This document shows, in pieces, positions 59,114-64,000 of a stretch of 64,000 bases of DNA. This DNA comes from JANNPJ01 sp965200525 (GTDB lineage: Bacteria; Actinomycetota; Actinomycetes; Actinomycetales; Kineosporiaceae). The stretch covers positions 5,890,001 to 5,954,000 of the forward strand of contig OZ241368.1 in assembly GCA_965200525.1 (NCBI GenBank), in the 5' to 3' direction. The translations under genes and the position numbers were made by a program. The notes under the pieces were generated by a model. It saw nothing but the letters and a program-made list of their open reading frames with translations, was not told the origin of the DNA and made no database searches. Positions within the stretch are counted from its first letter, which is position 1, and every line of letters begins with the position of its first letter.

Positions 59114-60811
59114 ATGACCTCGACCTCGACCTCGACCTCGACCTCGATCCCGACCTCGGATCCGGCGCCGAACGCCGTCGACGTCCAGGACGCGTTCTGC
59201 CTGCACCCGCTGGCCGACGGCGGGGCGGTGGCCGCGCTGCGTGGCCTGAGCCTGGTCGTGCCGGCGGGGGAGCGGCTGGTCGTGCACGGGCCGAACGGTT
59301 CGGGCAAGACGACGCTGCTGCGGGCTCTGGTCGGCGAGCAACGGCTCGCGGCCGGCCGGGCCGTCGTCGCCGGACTCGACCTGGCCACGGCCGGCCGCCG
59401 GCAACTGGCGGCCTGGCGCTCGAGCGCGCTCGGCCAGATCGACCAGGACGCCTGGCGGCTGCTGCGCCCGGAGTTCGACGTGCTGGCCAACGTCAGCCTG
59501 CAGTTGCGGATCGGCGGAGCGTCCCGGTCGGTGGCCCGGGCCCAGGGACTGGCCTGCCTCGACCGGCTCGGCCTGGCCGATCTGGCCGGCCGCCGGCTGG
59601 GCACCCTGTCCGGCGGGCAGCGGCAGCGGGTGGCGGTCTGCGCCGCGGTGGCTCACGGCCCGCGGCTGGTCCTGGCCGACGAGCCGACCGGCGAGCTCGA
59701 CCTGGCCTCGGCCGACGCCGTCTACGCCCTGCTCGACGCCGCGGTCGCCGAGGCCGGGGCCACCCTGGTGCTGGTCAGCCACGATCACCGGGCGGCGGCG
59801 GTGGCCGACCGGGTGGTCCGGATCCGCGACGGCCGGATCAGCGAGACCTGGCGCCCGGCCGGCCGTTCCGGCACCGGCTCGGCCGACTCCGCCGGCCCGG
59901 TGGAGCCGGTGCGCGAGGCGCTGGTGGTCGACTCCCGGGGCTGGATCCGGCTGCCGGCGCCGCTGCGCCCCGGTCTGGGCTCGCAGCTCACGGTCGAGGC
60001 GGCGGACGGCGGCGTCCTGCTGCGTCCGGAGTCCGGTGGCCAACCTCCTGAGCCCGGTGATACGGAGCCGGCTGAGTCGGACGGTGCGCTCCAGCTCGCC
60101 GGCGGCGTCCTCCCGCTCGAGCGGCTGGAGCCGATCAGGACGGACTCGATCGGGACGGACCCGATCGCCGAGCTCGCCGGTGTGGTGGTGGCTTACGACG
60201 GCCGGGTCGTGATCGGCTCGGCCGGCGCCGGCCTCGACCTGTCGGTCCGCCGGGGGCAGCTGACCGTGGTCGCGGGCCGCTCCGGGGCGGGCAAGAGCAC
60301 GCTGCTGCGGATCCTGCTCGGCCTGCAGCGCCCGGACGCCGGCCGGGTCAGGCTGAACGGCGCCGATCTGACCGACCTGAGCCGGGCCGAGCTGGCCCGG
60401 GCTCGGGCCGGCGGCAGCGCTGTGGTCCTGCAGCAGATCCACCTGGCCGGCACCGCCGACGCCTCGGCCAACCTCGACCTGGCCCGGGCCGCCCGCGGTC
60501 TGGCCCCCGACCGCGCCGCCGGGGCGGCGCTGCTGGCCCGGCTCGGGCTGAGCGGACTGACCGGCGTCGACGGACGCCCGGTGTCGGGACTGTCCGGAGG
60601 CGAGCGCCAGCGGCTGGCGGTGGCCCGGGCGATCGCCGTCCGGCCGGCCCTGCTGGTGCTGGACGAGCCGACGTCCCAGCTCGACGAGGCCTCGGCCGAG
60701 CTAATGGCGAGCACGCTGCTGGCCCTGACCCGCTCCGGCCCGGCGGTGCTGGTCGCCACCCACGACCCGGTCCTGATCGCCGCCGCCGATTGCCTGCTCG
60801 AACTGTCCTAA
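59114..60811 (+). CDS. double-ATPase ABC subunit with AbrB-like linker domain
   Basis: 565 aa, two ATPase domains in one chain. NBD1: Walker A GPNGSGKTT (residues ~59-67), signature LSGGQRQR, Walker B LVLADEPTGELD. NBD2: Walker A GRSGAGKST (~388-396), signature LSGGERQR, Walker B LLVLDEPTSQLD. NBD2's Q-loop and H-loop are intact; NBD1's H-loop is VSHDHRA. Between them, at about residues 266-305, the segment VVDSRGWIRLPAPLRPGLGS closely follows the AbrB/MazE hairpin pattern (VDxxGxxxIPxxLRxxLG) and ends in GGVLLRPE. The first residues are a Thr-Ser dipeptide repeat. Serves the FtsX permease before it. Confidence 0.88.
   Translation: MTSTSTSTSTSIPTSDPAPNAVDVQDAFCLHPLADGGAVAALRGLSLVVPAGERLVVHGPNGSGKTTLLRALVGEQRLAAGRAVVAGLDLATAGRRQLAAWRSSALGQIDQDAWRLLRPEFDVLANVSLQLRIGGASRSVARAQGLACLDRLGLADLAGRRLGTLSGGQRQRVAVCAAVAHGPRLVLADEPTGELDLASADAVYALLDAAVAEAGATLVLVSHDHRAAAVADRVVRIRDGRISETWRPAGRSGTGSADSAGPVEPVREALVVDSRGWIRLPAPLRPGLGSQLTVEAADGGVLLRPESGGQPPEPGDTEPAESDGALQLAGGVLPLERLEPIRTDSIGTDPIAELAGVVVAYDGRVVIGSAGAGLDLSVRRGQLTVVAGRSGAGKSTLLRILLGLQRPDAGRVRLNGADLTDLSRAELARARAGGSAVVLQQIHLAGTADASANLDLARAARGLAPDRAAGAALLARLGLSGLTGVDGRPVSGLSGGERQRLAVARAIAVRPALLVLDEPTSQLDEASAELMASTLLALTRSGPAVLVATHDPVLIAAADCLLELS
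59117..59146 (+). repeat. hexanucleotide repeat (ACCTCG)5
   Basis: Five perfect ACCTCG copies directly after the start codon, then a degenerate copy (ATCCCG) and one more perfect copy to 59158. It encodes Thr-Ser pairs. Copy number changes would not shift the frame. Confidence 0.95.
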
Positions 60812-60952
60812 ACTGCGCTTTCGCTCGATCCGCCGGCCGGTGAGCAGACCTTGTCCGTTGCTGGATGGTTTGCTGGGTATGAGGCAGACGTCACAGTCAC
60901 CGAGTGCTATCGTACTCCCGAGTAGCAAAGGTGACGGTGACCAGGAGGCACG

Positions 60953-61132
60953 ATGACGGTGCATGGTAAGGACCGCGGCGCAATCACCCTCGCGGTGATC
61001 GCCCCCATCGTGGCGGCGCTGATCGGCGGCGCGGCGGCGGTCGGGGCAGCGGTTCAGATCGTTCACTCGGCCCCGCCCGACTCCGGATCCGCCCAGTTGT
61101 CCGGTGCGGACGTGCAGTACGGCAACAACTGA
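60953..61132 (+). CDS. DUF2613-like small membrane/secreted protein
   Basis: 59 aa. One hydrophobic segment (residues ~12-35), then a Ser/Pro/Asp tail ending in ADVQYGNN, which matches the V-x-YGN end of the mycobacterial DUF2613 family (Rv0236A). In mycobacteria that gene adjoins aftD, and aftD begins 2.2 kb downstream here. AGGAGG is 8 nt before ATG. A TATCGT -10-like box is at 60908-60913. Function unknown; a small partner of the arabinan-synthesis machinery is a reasonable guess. Confidence 0.8.
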   Translation: MTVHGKDRGAITLAVIAPIVAALIGGAAAVGAAVQIVHSAPPDSGSAQLSGADVQYGNN

Positions 61133-61146
61133 CCTCAGAACCACCG

Positions 61147-61181
61147 AAGGACGCCGGATCACTCGCTGATCCGGCGTCCTT
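61147..61181. terminator. bidirectional terminator
   Basis: AAGGACGCCGGATC (61147-61160) pairs perfectly with GATCCGGCGTCCTT (61168-61181), loop ACTCGCT. It separates the DUF2613 gene from the convergent glycosyltransferase; CTGTTT follows on the plus side. Confidence 0.85.
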
Positions 61182-61206
61182 CTGTTTGCTCGCCCTCGGG
61201 TGGCTC

Positions 61207-62460
61207 TCAGTCCGGTTCGCCGGGGTCGGCCACGACCCCGCGCGGGGAGCGCAGGTCGATGATCCGGTCGGGTTCGGCGGTGCGCAGGTCGACACCGCGG
61301 GGAGCGGGGGCGGCGGTCGGGTCGATCACCGAGGTGGCCGGCAGCCGGTTGGCCGCCCGCCGCAGCAGCAGGTGCATGGACGTCGACGCGGTCCGCCAGC
61401 TGAAGCCGGCCACGTGGGCCCGGGCCGCCTCGCCCAGCTCGGCCCGGTGGGTGTGGTCCAGCAACAGCGCCCGGGTCGTGTCGACGAGCTCGGTCAGGTC
61501 GTCGACCAGGAGGCCGGTCCGGCCGTCGTCGATCGATTCGGCCAGCCCACCGGCGCTGCGGTAGGCCAGGGCCGGAACGCCGTGGGCGGCGGCCTCGATT
61601 ACCATCAGGCCCCACCCTTCCTTCACGGACGGCGCGAGCATCAGCCAGGAGCGGGCCAGCAGCTCCTCCTTGGCGTTCTCGTCGATGAACCCGGTGAACG
61701 TCACCTGGTCGGCCACGCCCAGCCGGGCCGCCTCGTCCTGGAGCTCCTGCCGCCACCAGCCGTCCCCGACCACGCGCAACCGCAGGCCGGGAAACTCCGG
61801 CCCGAGCGCGGCCAGCACCTGCAGGGCGTGCTCGACCCGCTTGTGCGGCACCAGCCGGCCCAGCACGATCAGGCTTGGCTCGAGATCGCGGTCGGGCTGG
61901 TCCGGCGCCACCGGCCGGGCCCCGTTGTGGACCACCGCGACCGCGGCCTCGCGCACGCCCAGGCCGACCAGTTCGCGCCGGGTGACCTCGGAGACGGCCA
62001 CGTACTGACAGCCCTGGTGCACCCGCGGTGAGACCTGGGACTCCAGCCACCAGCCGATCCGGGCCAGCGTCCGGCCGAACACCACGCCCCACTGCTCCCG
62101 GTGCACGTGGTGGACCAGCACCACGACCGGGCACCCGGCCACCAGCCGGGCGAAGAACGGGATCCCGTTGTGGACGTCGACGATCACGTCCGGCCCCGCG
62201 CCGGCCAGCCGCTCGCGCACCAGAGTGGCCAGGGCCCGGGCGTAGACGGTCCAGCGACCGCCCGCGTGCCGGAACAGCACGCCGTCCCGGCGCAGCCGCC
62301 GGGGCACGCCGGCGTGGCGGGAACAGAGCACCTCGACCTCGCAGCCGTCGGCCACCAGGTCGGTGGCGATCCGCTCGATGTACCGCTCCGACCCCCCGCC
62401 TTCGGGGTGGGTGGTGTCCCGCCAGTTCAGGACCGTGATGCGCAACGGCCTTGTCGGCAT
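61207..62460 (-). CDS. GT4 family glycosyltransferase
   Basis: 417 aa GT-B glycosyltransferase. TVLNWRDTTHPEGGGSERYI binds the acceptor side; VVLVHHVHREQWG lies in the first domain; LIVLGRLVPHKRVEHAL begins the donor domain; EGWGLMVIEAAAHGVPALAY carries the EX7E motif. Retaining transfer of a hexose from a nucleotide sugar is likely. A similar gene (Rv0225) sits with a methyltransferase and the aftD region in mycobacteria, suggesting a cell-envelope glycan role. The last ~50 residues are low complexity. Confidence 0.9.
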   Translation of the reverse strand: MPTRPLRITVLNWRDTTHPEGGGSERYIERIATDLVADGCEVEVLCSRHAGVPRRLRRDGVLFRHAGGRWTVYARALATLVRERLAGAGPDVIVDVHNGIPFFARLVAGCPVVVLVHHVHREQWGVVFGRTLARIGWWLESQVSPRVHQGCQYVAVSEVTRRELVGLGVREAAVAVVHNGARPVAPDQPDRDLEPSLIVLGRLVPHKRVEHALQVLAALGPEFPGLRLRVVGDGWWRQELQDEAARLGVADQVTFTGFIDENAKEELLARSWLMLAPSVKEGWGLMVIEAAAHGVPALAYRSAGGLAESIDDGRTGLLVDDLTELVDTTRALLLDHTHRAELGEAARAHVAGFSWRTASTSMHLLLRRAANRLPATSVIDPTAAPAPRGVDLRTAEPDRIIDLRSPRGVVADPGEPD

Positions 62461-62570
62461 TCAGGGCTCCCGTCGTGTGTCGTAGGGTGCAGGCTGGTTC
62501 TTGGAACGTGTGGCGTGGGCCACGTGGATGAGACGCTAAGCCTTGGACGGGGGTCAGCGCTACCCGCCGG

Positions 62571-62576
62571 TAGCAT
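62571..62576 (+). promoter_or_regulatory. methyltransferase -10 box
   Basis: TAGCAT ends 8 nt before ATG 62585; no ribosome binding site is seen. The other 100 bp of this divergent intergenic region show no clear further signal. Confidence 0.45.
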
Positions 62577-62584
62577 CTGGGTTC

Positions 62585-63364
62585 ATGTCAGTGCCGCCGA
62601 TGTCCGCCGCCGCGTCCCGGCGGCCCGCGCTCCCGCCCCGGGGCAGCCTGGCCCGGAGCGTCGCCCTGCTGCGAGCGTTCACCGTCGAGCAGACCGACCC
62701 GGACCACTTCTACTCGCTGCTGGCCGCCGACACCGTGCGCGAGGTGTCCCGGTACACCGCCCTCGACGGCGCCGCGATCATGGACGTCGGTGGCGGCCCC
62801 GGGTACTTCGCCGACGCCTTTCGCGCAGCCGGGGCCCACTACGCCGGGATCGACCCGGACGTCGGCGAGCTGAGCGCCCGGGGCAGCGCCCCCGAAGGTT
62901 TCCTGCGCGCCTCCGGCCTGGCTCTGCCGCTCGCCGACCGGAGCCTCGACCTGTGCATCTCCAGCAACGTCCTGGAACACGTGCCCGAGCCGGAGACGAT
63001 GGCGGGGGAGATGCTGCGGGTGGTGCGGCCCGGCGGCCTGGTCTGGCTCTCCTGGACGACGTGGCTCTCGCCCTGGGGCGGCCACGAGACCGCGCCCTGG
63101 CACTTCCTCGGCGGGCACCGGGCCGCCGACCGGTACGCGGCCAAGCACGGCCACCGGCCCAAGAACGACTTCGGCCGCTCGCTGTTCGCGGTCTCGGCCG
63201 GCCGCATGCTCGGCTGGGCCAAGGACCAGCAGCGGGCCGGCGCGGCCGAACTGCTCGACGTCCGCCCGCGCTACCACCCGGACTGGGCCACCTGGATGGC
63301 CCGGGTGCCGCTGGTCCGCGAGACGGCCTGCTGGAACGTCGTGATCGTGATGCGGCGCCGGTGA
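62585..63364 (+). CDS. SAM-dependent methyltransferase
   Basis: 259 aa class I methyltransferase. Motif I is IMDVGGGPGYFADAF; the acidic post-II residue is in YAGIDPD; SSNVLEHVPEPE and VRPGGLVWLSW mark motifs IV-VI. The mycobacterial counterpart (Rv0224c) is an unassigned envelope-linked enzyme. ATG 62585 is chosen because of its -10 box. It ends 7 nt before aftD, so the two may be co-transcribed. Confidence 0.9.
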   Translation: MSVPPMSAAASRRPALPPRGSLARSVALLRAFTVEQTDPDHFYSLLAADTVREVSRYTALDGAAIMDVGGGPGYFADAFRAAGAHYAGIDPDVGELSARGSAPEGFLRASGLALPLADRSLDLCISSNVLEHVPEPETMAGEMLRVVRPGGLVWLSWTTWLSPWGGHETAPWHFLGGHRAADRYAAKHGHRPKNDFGRSLFAVSAGRMLGWAKDQQRAGAAELLDVRPRYHPDWATWMARVPLVRETACWNVVIVMRRR

Positions 63365-63371
63365 GCTGTCC

Positions 63372-64000
63372 GTGACCGAACTGACGGCGGCCGAGCGAGC
63401 CCGCCGCCGGATGCACCTGCTCGCGGTCAGCGTGGCCCTGATCGTGCTGACGTTCGTCCAGGCCCCGGGCCAGATCGCGCAGGACACCAAGGCCGACCTC
63501 AGCATCGACCCGGTGCACTTCCTGGCGCGGGCGGCCCACCTGTGGGATCCGCTGGGCGACTCCGGGCAGCTGCAGAACCAGGCCTACGGCTACTTCGTGC
63601 CGATGGGCCCGTTCTACGCCGTCGGCCACCTGCTGCACCTGCCGGCCTGGGTGGTCCAGCGGGCCTGGTGGGCCCTCGTGCTGCTGGTCGCCTTCCACGG
63701 GATGTACCGGCTGGCCCAGCGACTCGGGGTGGGCGAGCACGGCGTCCAGGTGATCGCCGCCCTGGCCTTCGCGCTCAGCCCGCGGATGATCACCGAGCTC
63801 GGCCCGGTCAGCATCGAGGCCTGGCCGACGGCGATGGCCCCCTGGGTGCTGCTGCCGCTGATCAAGGTCCGGCCGGGCGGCGAGTCCGGGGCGGCGGCCC
63901 GCTCCGGGGTGGCGATCGCGCTCTGCGGCGGGGTCAACGCGGTCGCCGTCGGCGCCGTCCTGCCGTTGCCGATCTGGTGGCTGCTGACCCGCGAGCGGGG
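63372..64000 (+). CDS. aftD: alpha-(1->3)-arabinofuranosyltransferase AftD-like, 3' end outside window
   Basis: First 209 codons of a large GT-C membrane protein (over 1000 aa in mycobacteria), running off the right edge. One helix near residues 15-32, then DTKADLSIDPVHFLARAAHL and WDPLGDSGQLQNQAYGYFVP, which are diagnostic of the AftD/DUF3367 family. It uses decaprenyl-phospho-arabinose to branch arabinan. The acidic residues near DTKADL are the expected catalytic loop. GTG 63372 lies 7 nt after the methyltransferase stop; no clear RBS. Confidence 0.9.
   Translation, partial: MTELTAAERARRRMHLLAVSVALIVLTFVQAPGQIAQDTKADLSIDPVHFLARAAHLWDPLGDSGQLQNQAYGYFVPMGPFYAVGHLLHLPAWVVQRAWWALVLLVAFHGMYRLAQRLGVGEHGVQVIAALAFALSPRMITELGPVSIEAWPTAMAPWVLLPLIKVRPGGESGAAARSGVAIALCGGVNAVAVGAVLPLPIWWLLTRER

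Overview
The window is one 64 kb stretch of very GC-rich actinobacterial chromosome. Nearly all of it is protein coding, mostly in tightly packed operons joined by ATGA, GTGA or TGATG start/stop overlaps. Gene order resembles the mycobacterial/streptomycete core: fmt-rsmB-rpe followed by riboflavin genes; hisF, then hisI-trpE-trpC-trpB-trpA-lgt; pyk, tRNA-Leu, pdtaR and polA; and an AftD/DUF2613 cell-wall arabinan neighbourhood at the right end. This fits an actinomycete, possibly a cell-wall-arabinan maker outside Streptomyces. The genus cannot be fixed from the sequence alone. I see no transposase, integrase, phage gene or CRISPR array.

Layout. 1-3.6 kb (minus strand): an NMT1/THI5-type ABC importer. 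3.8-7.6 kb: def, fmt, rsmB, rpe. 7.7-9.6 kb (minus): a secreted subtilase with a Trp-pentad tail. 9.8-13.2 kb: an FMN riboswitch, then ribE-ribBA-ribH, hisE and a PH-domain membrane protein; ribD and hisG are absent from their usual places. 13.2-15.2 kb (minus): a DsbA-like thioredoxin, a MauE/DoxX protein and a uridine-kinase-like protein, divergent from hisF. 16-20 kb: two secreted proteins, one FG-GAP and one beta-propeller with a FlgD-like end. 20-26 kb: a TIGR03085 protein, a heterodimeric ABC exporter and a sulfotransferase-like protein. 26-34 kb: hisI-trpE, a run of small membrane proteins, trpCBA and lgt. 34.5-40.6 kb: gltBD. 40.7-43.8 kb: pyk, a non-coding repeat region, tRNA-Leu(CAA) and the ANTAR regulator pdtaR. 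44-49.4 kb: livKHMGF with an internal terminator. 49.6-55.5 kb: a GNAT acetyltransferase, a PaaI-type thioesterase, polA and a GT-C-like membrane protein. 55.4-60.8 kb: a CGNR regulator divergent from an FtsX-type permease and a double-ATPase subunit. 61-64 kb: DUF2613 protein, a GT4 glycosyltransferase, a methyltransferase and the start of aftD.

How it works together. Most genes are housekeeping: amino acid, flavin and glutamate synthesis, initiator Met-tRNA formylation and peptide deformylation, lipoprotein maturation, DNA repair and nutrient uptake.

Most notable signals. (1) Many genes start directly at, or within a base or two of, the predicted transcription start: a TANNNT box ends 6-8 nt before the start codon (leaderless mRNAs). 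In two divergent pairs the -10 boxes overlap. (2) An AbrB-like hairpin domain is inserted between the two ATPase domains of a CGNR-linked ABC system. (3) A non-coding repeat region lies between pyk and tRNA-Leu. (4) Eleven-bp-phased direct repeats sit ahead of gltBD and near the importer. (5) A DUF2752 gene shows no canonical start codon. I did not find a clear undescribed multi-gene system; the ABC/AbrB/CGNR locus is the best candidate for new biology.
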